Source: Bacteroidota bacterium
GTDB taxonomy: Bacteria; Bacteroidota; Ignavibacteria; UBA10030; BY39
Direction: 5' to 3'
Assembly: GCA_018830765.1 (NCBI GenBank)
Contig: JAHJRJ010000322.1
Location: 1 to 6,523 of the forward strand
DNA: 6,523 nucleotides
The notes below the pieces were generated by a model. That model was not told the origin of the DNA. It made no database searches and saw only the letters and a program-made list of their open reading frames with translations. Made by a program: the position numbers and the translations under genes. Below, one piece after another: positions 1-4,640 of this stretch. Positions within the stretch are counted from its first letter, which is position 1, and every line of letters starts with the position of its first letter.

Positions 1-2
1 AA

Positions 3-200
3 ATTGAAAAAGAACTTGACCATCTTTCGAAAGCTGATCAAGTAAAGCTGCTTAACCGGTTAATTAATCGATTGAGAAAGAAAAATCTAACTATTAAAAA
101 GGAACTCGATTGGACAAAATTATACGGCGTTGGAAGAGGTTTATGGAAAGATGAGGATGCACAAAAATATGTTAATCGGTTAAGAGAGGAACGTATATAA
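3..200 (+). CDS. Antitoxin-like protein, C-terminal part (5' end outside window)
   Basis: An open frame enters from the left edge and stops at TAA 198-200, giving 65 residues. The first half has a pattern typical of short type II antitoxins (LSKADQVKLLNRLINRL: a helix of the 'L..L....Q..LL..L' kind). The end reads DWTKLYGVGRGLWKDEDAQ then YVNRLREERI. I know that 'GLW..EDAQ.YV..LR.E' tail from small antitoxins encoded directly before PIN-domain (VapC-type) toxins. The next frame downstream is the remains of such a toxin, which supports the reading. If still expressed, the protein would be an orphan antitoxin that binds its cognate toxin through this tail and perhaps its own operator through the missing N-terminus. 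A shortened second copy of the 3' part lies before ruvB at 2316-2429. The start and DNA-binding part are not visible, so the exact family is uncertain. Confidence 0.6.
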   Translation: MEKELDHLSKADQVKLLNRLINRLRKKNLTIKKELDWTKLYGVGRGLWKDEDAQKYVNRLREERI

Positions 201-325
201 CAATAGCGGGTGAGCTTGAAAAAATTGAAACGGTCTTTATAGATACTGCACCAATTTTTCTTAAACACGGGAAAAATATCAATTTAATAGATATTGATAT
301 TAAAAGATTATTTATAAATGCGTAA
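197..325 (+). pseudogene. Remnant of a PIN-domain (VapC-type) toxin, start codon lost and body deleted
   Basis: This frame translates as ITIAGELEKIETVFIDTAPI followed by F, then about 20 unrelated-looking residues ending RLFINA and a TAA. The string VFIDTAPI is the classic opening of PIN-domain ribonucleases, in which the D is the first metal-binding acidic residue. PIN toxins normally have about 130-140 residues; only 42 codons remain here and no later acidic PIN motif can be found, so the body has been deleted. There is no ATG, GTG or TTG in frame before the motif. The frame opens at ATA 197-199, directly on the stop of the upstream antitoxin (cgt ata taa). An ancestral ATGA overlap changed by one G-to-A substitution would explain both the TAA stop and the lost start. 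The downstream end of the frame runs into the duplicated ruvB start at 318. It is almost certainly non-functional. Confidence 0.6.
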
Positions 326-436
326 ATCCGACATAACATCACCAGAAAGATTCGAAGGTGAAGTTGAGCTTGACCAACTTTGCGCCCTATTAAGTTTAAC
401 GATTTTGCGGGACAAGAAAAAATTGTAAACAACTTA
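318..436 (+). pseudogene. ruvB: Duplicated 5' fragment of ruvB (codons 1-40, frameshifted)
   Basis: This stretch matches the first 120 bases of the intact ruvB at 2422-2541 with three substitutions and one deleted base, about 97% identity. It starts at the same ATG with the same preceding 'tataa'. The missing base is an A in the 'gaccaaac' context near 376, which shifts the RuvB frame after about codon 20 so that the rest continues in another frame (LRPIKFNDFAGQEKIVNNL). Similarity stops abruptly after 'aacaactta'. Beyond that point the sequence belongs to an NFACT-family gene. No Walker motif is included, so the fragment cannot be a RuvB ATPase. It is best read as one end of a duplication joint, not as an independent gene. 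Confidence 0.9.
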
Positions 437-925
437 ACACTTTTGCATCTGGATAATTGCCAAACAAAAGAGCAGTTTGCTGAGTTTAAGGATGAATATG
501 ATGCAGATTTAAAACGATTGCACTTGATATCAGAGAAAGAAAAGTCGGCGTTGCCACCGTTCCGAATTTTTAAGGTCGCGGGTGACTTTGAAATGTGGGT
601 AGTAAAGAGCGCCGCTAATAACGACCTGCTGACGATGAAATATGCAAAGTCGAACGACCTTTGGTTTCATACGTGGGGTGCAGGTGGGTCGCATGTTGTA
701 TTAAAAGTAGGGAACGCAAAAACAAAACCGGTGAAGGAAGCAGTGAGACAAGCGGCGAGTATTGCAGCTTATTACAGCAAGATGCGAAATGCCTCGAATG
801 TACCGGTTGCCTATTGCGAGCGAAAATATATTCGTAAACCTAAAAAAAGTAATGAAGGCACTGTAGTTCTCGAACGAGAAAAAGTAATTTTTGTAGAACC
901 TGAATTACCTGAAGATAAAACATAA
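437..925 (+). pseudogene. 3' end of an NFACT/RqcH-family gene, N-terminal domains missing
   Basis: The 162 codons encode the end of the middle coiled coil (TKEQFAEFKDEYDADLKRL) and a complete NFACT-R (DUF814) domain. Visible NFACT-R hallmarks are PPFRIFKV, NNDLLTMKYAKSNDLWFHT, GSHVVLKV, AAYYSKMRNASNVPV, KYIRKPK and the closing VIFVEPELP. Full-length members have about 550 residues and act on stalled 60S/50S-peptidyl-tRNA complexes in ribosome quality control (RqcH adds C-terminal alanine tails). The NFACT-N domain and HhH region needed for tRNA recruitment are absent. The open frame can be extended back only through ruvB-derived sequence to a TTG at 380 that is an ordinary Leu codon in ruvB and has no ribosome-binding site. 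In the usually conserved 'H-x-R-G-x-x-G-S-H' string the Arg is Trp (tgg 674-676), which may be decay. It is probably a non-functional remnant; a separately translated NFACT-R fragment cannot be excluded. Confidence 0.8.
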
Positions 926-956
926 TTTTATTTTTAATCCAATAAACTAATCATTC

Positions 957-960
957 GGAG
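957..960 (+). promoter_or_regulatory. Ribosome-binding site of the beta-barrel gene
   Basis: GGAG lies 6 nt before ATG 967, in a 41-nt AT-rich gap after the NFACT remnant. It fixes the start used for the barrel protein. Confidence 0.7.
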
Positions 961-966
961 TTCAAT

Positions 967-2247
967 ATGACAACTGGAGTATCCCTTTTTCTATTTTTGT
1001 TTTTATTTTCTACTCAATTATTATCACAAGAAATTGAAGACACAACAGATGCCTTGAGGCAGTTTGCACCTAAAGTTTTTATTGATTGTTTTTTCTGCGA
1101 CGAAAATTACATTCGCACCGAAATTACATTTGTAAATTACGTTCGCGACCCAAATCAGGCGGATGTTCATGTCTTGGTTACAACCCAGCGTACAGGTGGA
1201 GGAGGTGAGGAATATACTCTCACTTTTATCGGTCAGAATAAGGCGGCTGGTTTGAACGACACGCTGTCGTTCACTACAAAACAATCGGATACTGAGGATT
1301 TGAAGCGTCAAAAATTAACCAAATCGTTAAAGATTGGCTTAACAAGATATGTTGCTCGAACACCTTTAAGTGAGTATTTAAATATCAATTATCAAGTCCC
1401 TGCAAAAGTCGAAGAGGTTATTGATAAATGGAATTATTGGGTATTCCAATCGAGGATTAATTCTAATTTCAACGGCGAAAAGGTATCAAGATCTGTTTTC
1501 CTTTCGGGCGGATTAAGTGCCAAGAGAGTTACACATGATTGGAAATTTGATTTTTCTTTAAATAAGAGTTACAGCGAAAATAAATTCGATTGGGGAGATA
1601 CGAAAATATTAAGTATATCGCGCAGTTACAATTTTGATGCGATGGTTGTGAGAAGTATTAGTGAGCATTGGTCGGTTGGAGGATTTACCGGCGTATCAAT
1701 ATCAACGTTCTGGAATGTTAAATTAAGTATTTCTGGTTCGCCGGCGGTTGAATACAATTTTTTCCCATATACTGAGTCGACTCGTAGACAATTCCGATTG
1801 TTGTATAAAGTTACTTATGAAAATGTTCGTTATGAGGAAGAAACAATATTTGATAAGACTGCTGAACAGCTTTTAAAACAATCGCTGTCTTTTACTTTAG
1901 ATTTGCGACAGCCGTGGGGGTCAGTTTCGACAACTCTTGTCGGTTCGCATTACTTCCACGATTTTAATAAAAAGCGGCTCACAATATTTACTAATCTGAA
2001 TTTACGCATCTGGGAAGGGTTATCTTTGAACCTTTTTGCAAGTTACTCGAGGATTAACGACCAGTTATCGCTTCGAAAAGGTGAGGCAAAGACAGAAGAA
2101 GTTCTTCTTCGTCGCACGCAACTTGCAACTAATTACAGGTATTGGGGTTATATTGGTTTAAGTTACACATTCGGAGCCATATATAATAATATTGTAAATC
2201 CTCGGTTCGGTGATTCTGGCGGCGGGTTTTTTCCTTTTTTTAAGTAA
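967..2247 (+). CDS. Secreted outer-membrane beta-barrel protein with N-terminal periplasmic domain, function unknown
   Basis: A 426-residue protein. Residues 1-21 form a signal peptide: a very hydrophobic run (VSLFLFLFLF) followed by STQLLSQ, where cleavage is likely. Residues about 35-140 look like a small periplasmic alpha/beta domain. It has a CxxC pair at C41 and C44 (DCFFCDENYIRTEI), then FVNYVRDPNQADVHVLVT and a Gly-rich turn RTGGGGEEYTLTFIGQ. The 'ADVHVLVT...EYTLTFIG' layout recalls TolB-N/CsgG-like folds, though this is resemblance only. From about 170 to the end, alternating hydrophobic/polar strands with many aromatic residues (KFDFSLNKSYSENKFDW, YWGYIGLSYTFG) indicate a barrel of roughly ten or more strands. 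The likely beta-signal is GYIGLSYTFG, followed by an unusual tail GGGFFPFFK. I associate this family with Ignavibacteria, Gemmatimonadetes and relatives and know no assigned role. ATG 967 has a good ribosome-binding site. Confidence 0.75.
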   Translation: MTTGVSLFLFLFLFSTQLLSQEIEDTTDALRQFAPKVFIDCFFCDENYIRTEITFVNYVRDPNQADVHVLVTTQRTGGGGEEYTLTFIGQNKAAGLNDTLSFTTKQSDTEDLKRQKLTKSLKIGLTRYVARTPLSEYLNINYQVPAKVEEVIDKWNYWVFQSRINSNFNGEKVSRSVFLSGGLSAKRVTHDWKFDFSLNKSYSENKFDWGDTKILSISRSYNFDAMVVRSISEHWSVGGFTGVSISTFWNVKLSISGSPAVEYNFFPYTESTRRQFRLLYKVTYENVRYEEETIFDKTAEQLLKQSLSFTLDLRQPWGSVSTTLVGSHYFHDFNKKRLTIFTNLNLRIWEGLSLNLFASYSRINDQLSLRKGEAKTEEVLLRRTQLATNYRYWGYIGLSYTFGAIYNNIVNPRFGDSGGGFFPFFK

Positions 2248-2251
2248 GTAT

Positions 2252-2279
2252 TTGAAGACATGTATAAATTTTCTATATT
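2252..2279 (+). promoter_or_regulatory. Possible promoter for ruvB
   Basis: TTGAAG (2252-2257) and TATATT (2274-2279) are separated by 16 bp, just after the barrel gene ends. This resembles a housekeeping promoter and would give a leader of about 135 nt before ruvB, covering the antitoxin remnant. It is a match by eye in an AT-rich region, so chance agreement is possible. Confidence 0.4.
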
Positions 2280-2315
2280 AAACAGGTAAAAAAAATAATT
2301 AATAAGCATTTGAAA

Positions 2316-2429
2316 ATGTATACAACAATCAAATTGAGAAAGAAAAATGTGATTATTAAAAAAGAACTCGATTGGACTAAATTATATGGTATTGGAAAAG
2401 GTTTAAGAAAAGACCGTATAAATGCGTAA
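2316..2429 (+). pseudogene. Shortened second copy of the antitoxin 3' end (37 codons)
   Basis: The frame opens at ATG 2316 (MYTTIKLRKKNVIIKKEL) and continues DWTKLYGIGKGL then RKDRINA and TAA. It matches the antitoxin C-terminus at the left edge of the window, except that 13 codons (WKDEDAQKYVNRL) have been removed in frame. In the other copy the removed stretch is bounded by ggttta (138-143) and ggttaa (178-183), so a slip between these near-identical hexamers explains the loss. A second deletion joins 'cgtata' directly to 'aaATG' of ruvB, removing the whole PIN toxin. The last 8 bases overlap the ruvB start. The N-terminal part is also gone. It is very unlikely to be a working antitoxin, but its translation could influence ruvB initiation, because no strong ribosome-binding site precedes ruvB. 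Confidence 0.7.
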
Positions 2430-2541
2430 ATCCGACATTACATCGCCAGAAAGATTCGAAGGTGAAGTTGAGCTTGACCAAACTTTGCGCCCTATTAAGT
2501 TTATCGATTTTGCGGGACAAGAAAAAATTGTAAACAACTTA
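2333..2541 (+). repeat. Duplicated segment, copy 2 (eroded antitoxin plus ruvB 5' end)
   Basis: This is the partner of the segment at 71-436. The ruvB portion is part of the intact gene here. The antitoxin portion has lost 39 bases internally and everything between the antitoxin stop and the ruvB start. The block order matches copy 1, which argues that both derive from one ancestral antitoxin-toxin-ruvB arrangement. Confidence 0.85.
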
Positions 2542-3465
2542 AAAATATTTATTAAAGCCGCAAAAAACCGGAACGAAGCGCTTGACCATGTTCTGCTTAC
2601 CGGACCTCCCGGCTTGGGTAAAACCACGCTCGCTCACATCATAGCCAACGAGATGAACAGCAACATTAAAGTAACATCAGGGCCAGCACTCGATAAACCG
2701 TACAATTTAGCCGGAATCCTAACGAATTTATCTCAAGGAGATGTTTTATTCATTGATGAAATTCATCGCCTAAATCCGGTAGTCGAAGAATACCTTTATC
2801 CTGCTATGGAAGATTTTTCAATCGACATCGTCATTGATTCTGGTCCGAATGCACGCAACATACAACTCAAACTTCCGAAGTTTACACTCATCGGGGCGAC
2901 GACTCGTTCCGGATTACTAACTGGACCATTACGTTCGCGATTCGGTGTAACAAACCGATTAGATTATTACGATTCAGCAACGTTATTTAAAATTATATCA
3001 CGGTCGGCAACGATTCTAAACGTCGAAGCGAGTGAGGAAGGATTAACGACAATAGCCACGCGTTCACGCGGAACGCCACGAATAGCCAACCGGCTTTTAC
3101 GTCGTTGCCGCGATTTTGCCCAAGCCGATAAAAACTTGAAATCGCAGAAAGGCATCATCAACAAAGAAGTTACAGAATACTCGCTTCAAGCTCTCGAGGT
3201 TGATAGTCTAGGTTTGGATGAGATGGATAAGCGCATTATTACTACAATCATCGAAAAATTTTCCGGCGGTCCGGTCGGCTTAAACACTCTCGCTTCCGCA
3301 GTCAGCGAAGACCCGGGAACGATCGAAGAAGTTTACGAGCCGTATCTTTTACAAGAAGGGTTTATACAGAGAACTCCACGAGGACGAGAAGCCACAAAAT
3401 TAGCTTATGAGCATTTTGGATTGAAACAAAAACATACTCCACAGCCCGGGTTAGGATTTAATTAG
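2422..3465 (+). CDS. ruvB: Holliday junction branch-migration ATPase RuvB
   Basis: A full-length 347-residue RuvB. It forms hexameric rings that pump DNA through RuvA-bound Holliday junctions during recombination and fork repair; RuvC cuts the product. The N-terminal AAA+ domain has the RuvB leader (LRPIKFIDFAGQEKI), Walker A GPPGLGKTT at 61-69, Walker B LFIDEIHR at 109-116, and sensor 1/arginine finger IGATTRSGLLTGPLRSRFG at 157-175. Sensor 2 follows in RGTPRIANRLLRR. The C-terminal winged helix contains KFSGGPVGLNTLA, EDPGTIEEVYEPYLLQEGF and QRTPRGR. The usual KAGDLAGILTNL segment reads KPYNLAGILTNL here. The ATG at 2422 agrees with family length. Upstream bases 'aagaaaaga' make only a weak ribosome-binding site, and the start overlaps the antitoxin remnant. 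ruvA and ruvC are not adjacent. No terminator separates it from hicB 22 nt downstream. Confidence 0.97.
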   Translation: MRKSDITSPERFEGEVELDQTLRPIKFIDFAGQEKIVNNLKIFIKAAKNRNEALDHVLLTGPPGLGKTTLAHIIANEMNSNIKVTSGPALDKPYNLAGILTNLSQGDVLFIDEIHRLNPVVEEYLYPAMEDFSIDIVIDSGPNARNIQLKLPKFTLIGATTRSGLLTGPLRSRFGVTNRLDYYDSATLFKIISRSATILNVEASEEGLTTIATRSRGTPRIANRLLRRCRDFAQADKNLKSQKGIINKEVTEYSLQALEVDSLGLDEMDKRIITTIIEKFSGGPVGLNTLASAVSEDPGTIEEVYEPYLLQEGFIQRTPRGREATKLAYEHFGLKQKHTPQPGLGFN

Positions 3466-3474
3466 AAATTTAGA

Positions 3475-3481
3475 AAAGGAG
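3475..3481 (+). promoter_or_regulatory. Strong ribosome-binding site of hicB
   Basis: AAAGGAG sits 6 nt before ATG 3488 in the 22-nt gap after ruvB. It is the strongest Shine-Dalgarno match in the left two thirds of the window, consistent with high translation of an antitoxin. Confidence 0.75.
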
Positions 3482-3487
3482 ATTAAA

Positions 3488-3709
3488 ATGAAAAAATATC
3501 ACTATAGTGTGGTCATTGAAAAAGATGAGGACGGAATTTTTATTGCTTCTTGTCCTACTTTCCCTGGATGTCATACACAAGGGGAAACATACGAGGAAGC
3601 CATGCAAAATATTAAAGAGGCAATCGAATTAAATATTGAAGCTCGTAAACAACTTGATGAACCCATACCCATTGAATCTGTCATTGATGAAATAGAGGTG
3701 TATGGGTAA
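3488..3709 (+). CDS. hicB: HicB-family antitoxin (short form)
   Basis: A 73-residue HicB/UPF0150 protein with a partial RNase H-like fold. The hallmark pattern is present: YHYSVVIEKDEDGIFIASCP, then FPGCHTQGETYEEAMQNIKE and AIELNIEARKQ. HicB neutralises the HicA RNase encoded next to it. Longer HicB proteins carry a C-terminal HTH or ribbon-helix-helix domain for autoregulation. This one stops soon after the core (EPIPIESVIDEIEVYG), so it probably lacks a DNA-binding domain of its own. The gene precedes hicA, the reverse of the classical hicA-hicB order. It overlaps hicA by 8 nt, indicating translational coupling. It follows ruvB by 22 nt and may be read from the ruvB promoter. Confidence 0.92.
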   Translation: MKKYHYSVVIEKDEDGIFIASCPTFPGCHTQGETYEEAMQNIKEAIELNIEARKQLDEPIPIESVIDEIEVYG

Positions 3710-3926
3710 TATTAGACCGCTGAAACCAAAGGAACTAGCACGAGCTATCGAAAAGTTAGGATTTCGTTTAATCAGACAAAAAGGTAGCCATGCCGTTTAT
3801 CGGCATGATGAGGGAAGGTGGGTAACTATTCCAATGCATTCTGGGAAAGATTTATCAAAAGGATTTATATATAAAATTTTGAAAGATGCCAAGCTGAATT
3901 GGGAGGATGTTGAAAAGGTATTATAA
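3702..3926 (+). CDS. hicA: HicA-family mRNA-interferase toxin
   Basis: A 74-residue protein with a double-stranded-RNA-binding-like fold. Family motifs in order are LKPKELARAIEKLGF, then RLIRQKGSHAVYRH with the catalytic His at 30 in GSH, then VTIPMHSGKDLSKGFIYKILKDA. HicA toxins cut mRNA and tmRNA and stop translation until HicB binds. All key positions look intact, so the pair appears functional. The ATG at 3702 lies inside the end of hicB, preceded by AGAGG at 3694-3698 with a short 3-nt gap. Toxin translation would therefore depend on antitoxin translation. Confidence 0.93.
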   Translation: MGNIRPLKPKELARAIEKLGFRLIRQKGSHAVYRHDEGRWVTIPMHSGKDLSKGFIYKILKDAKLNWEDVEKVL

Positions 3927-3964
3927 ATCTCGGGGCTGAACAAGAAGTAAAATTATTCATTGTG

Positions 3965-3980
3965 TCCGTCAGTTGACGGA
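3965..3980. repeat. Short perfect palindrome after hicA
   Basis: TCCGTCA-gt-TGACGGA has two 7-bp arms around a 2-nt centre. As RNA this is a tight GC-containing hairpin; as DNA it could be a binding site. It is not followed by a T-run, so a standard terminator is unlikely. It directly abuts the left arm of the larger inverted repeat at 3981. Confidence 0.7.
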
Positions 3981-4074
3981 TTTGTGCCTTTGCGACTTTG
4001 TGGCAAAAATATGTGTTTATTAGCAATAATTAAACTAATTGCCACCAAGACACCAAGTCACTAAGGCACACAAA
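3981..4074. repeat. Imperfect inverted repeat made of 9-10-nt units
   Basis: The left arm 3981-4004 (tttgtgcctttgcgactttg tggc) pairs with the right arm 4041-4074, whose reverse complement begins tttgtgtgccttagtgactt. The right arm is about 10 nt longer because one 'ccaaga/caccaag' unit is present twice. Inside the loop, attag (4019-4023) pairs with ctaat (4035-4039). The 'cacaaag/ccaccaag' wording with a period of 9-10 nt resembles an intergenic element I have seen scattered in environmental Bacteroidetes/Ignavibacteria-type genomes. No transposase or flanking target duplication is visible, so calling it mobile would be a guess. Confidence 0.6.
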
Positions 4075-4080
4075 GTAGTT

Positions 4081-4142
4081 ATTGGTCAGCCCGTCACCAA
4101 AACAAAGCATCGTGAACGATGCTAATATTTAGGCAGACCAAT
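4081..4142 (+). repeat. Nested stem-loop before the PPC-domain gene
   Basis: The outer arms attggtcagcc (4081-4091) and ggcagaccaat (4132-4142) are complementary over 11 bp with one mismatch. They enclose a perfect inner hairpin, AGCATCGT-ga-ACGATGCT, at 4106-4123. Transcribed from the left, this would be a compact structured RNA. It does not match any riboswitch class I know. Confidence 0.6.
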
Positions 4143-4157
4143 TCATCGGTCTTTCTT
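4135..4157 (+). terminator. Weak possible terminator overlapping the nested stem
   Basis: AGACC (4135-4139) pairs with GGTCT (4148-4152) around an 8-nt loop and is followed by TTCTT. The stem is only 5 bp, so termination would be modest at best. It could end transcripts coming from ruvB-hicBA before the next promoter. Its left arm is shared with the right arm of the longer stem, so the two cannot form together. Confidence 0.3.
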
Positions 4158-4186
4158 GTTAAAATCCCTCCAATTCCCTATATTTG
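4155..4186 (+). promoter_or_regulatory. Promoter of the PPC-aldehyde dehydrogenase unit
   Basis: The sequence fits two promoter models at once. Read as housekeeping sigma70, TTGTTA (4156-4161) and TATATT (4179-4184) have the ideal 17-bp spacing. Read as the Bacteroidetes type, CTTG (4155-4158) lies 20 bp before TATATTTG (4179-4186), matching TAnnTTTG. Either way the expected transcription start is close to 4190, on or beside the GTG start codon at 4191. No Shine-Dalgarno sequence lies upstream of that GTG, so the mRNA is probably leaderless. Confidence 0.6.
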
Positions 4187-4190
4187 AACT

Positions 4191-4631
4191 GTGTATAGGC
4201 CACAATACAAATACAAACGCACATTTATCGGTTCAATTCCTTCGGATGCCGATCTGTACAATGCTCTCTCAAAAATAGTTATCGAGGAAGACATACGCAT
4301 TGGAAAGATTACTGCCATCGGTGCCGTTACAAATGCCGTCATCGGATATTTTGATCAGAATAAAAAAGAGTACATAAAAATTGAGCTAAACAGCGGGTTT
4401 GAAATTTTAAGCTGCATCGGCAATGTGAGCGTTCGTGAGGGCAAATCATTCGTCCATGCTCATATCATTCTCGGTAACAAAGAAGGAAAAGTTTTTGGCG
4501 GACACTTAATGCCGGGTACAAAAGTATTCGCGTGTGAAGTTTTTATTGAAGAATACAGCGGTGAAGATTTAGTTCGTGAGAAAGATTCGACAACAGATTT
4601 ATATTTATGGAAAAATAAAGATTTAGTTTAA
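4191..4631 (+). CDS. PPC/DUF296-domain protein (prokaryotic, stand-alone)
   Basis: A 146-residue protein consisting of one PPC (plants and prokaryotes conserved, DUF296) domain. It opens with KRTFIGSIPSDADLYNALSK, which matches the family's 'R.F.G.L..G.DL..AL' start. The central strands are GKITAIGAVTNAVIGYFD and FEILSCIGNVSV, and the His-rich signature is FVHAHIILGNKEGKVFGGHL with H89, H91 and H105. The prokaryotic proteins form trimers and several bind a metal through these His residues. Their biochemical role is unsettled, and the AT-hook of plant relatives is absent here. The GTG at 4191 is the only plausible start, since an in-frame TGA lies two codons before it (4185-4187). The stop is 9 nt before the aldehyde dehydrogenase and overlaps its ribosome-binding site. 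A shared function, for example as a sensor or small-molecule-binding accessory for the dehydrogenase, is inferred from this pairing only. Confidence 0.85.
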   Translation: MYRPQYKYKRTFIGSIPSDADLYNALSKIVIEEDIRIGKITAIGAVTNAVIGYFDQNKKEYIKIELNSGFEILSCIGNVSVREGKSFVHAHIILGNKEGKVFGGHLMPGTKVFACEVFIEEYSGEDLVREKDSTTDLYLWKNKDLV

Positions 4632-4636
4632 AGGAG
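4631..4636 (+). promoter_or_regulatory. Ribosome-binding site of the aldehyde dehydrogenase gene
   Basis: AAGGAG begins on the last base of the preceding stop codon and ends 4 nt before ATG 4641, so translation of the two genes is probably coupled. Confidence 0.7.
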
Positions 4637-4640
4637 AAAT

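Larger units (their letters stand above)
71..436 (+). repeat. Duplicated segment, copy 1 (antitoxin 3' end to ruvB codon 40)
   Basis: Two blocks here recur in the same order and orientation at 2333-2541. Bases 71-143 match 2333-2405 (9 differences in 73). Bases 318-436 match 2422-2541 (3 substitutions and 1 indel). A short piece near 183-197 matches 2406-2420. The sequence between the blocks in this copy (rest of the antitoxin and the PIN remnant) is missing from copy 2. The copies are about 2.1 kb apart. Confidence 0.85.

Noticed and set aside
1..325. Working toxin-antitoxin pair at the left edge
   Set aside because: The toxin frame lacks a normal start codon and about two thirds of the PIN domain, so only the antitoxin can still be functional.
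38..432. Minus-strand open frames at the left end
   Set aside because: They are antisense shadows of the antitoxin, PIN and ruvB fragments. One recurs at 2403-2627 only because the underlying ruvB sequence is duplicated.
380..925. Single 181-residue protein beginning at TTG 380
   Set aside because: The first 19 codons are a frame-shifted piece of ruvB, the TTG is an ordinary Leu codon in ruvB, and there is no ribosome-binding site. It is treated as a junction product with separate fragments.
2219..2244. GC-rich patch followed by T-runs at the end of the barrel gene, as a terminator
   Set aside because: No self-complementary stem of useful length precedes the T-runs; the bases encode the Gly/Phe-rich protein tail.
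4041..4074. Short periodic units as a possible CRISPR or tandem-repeat array
   Set aside because: Units are 9-10 nt, degenerate and have no spacers. They are better explained as one arm of an inverted repeat.
3927..4190. tRNA or other known structured RNA gene in the intergenic region
   Set aside because: No cloverleaf, T-loop (GTTCRA) or known riboswitch signature is seen; only simple and nested hairpins are present.
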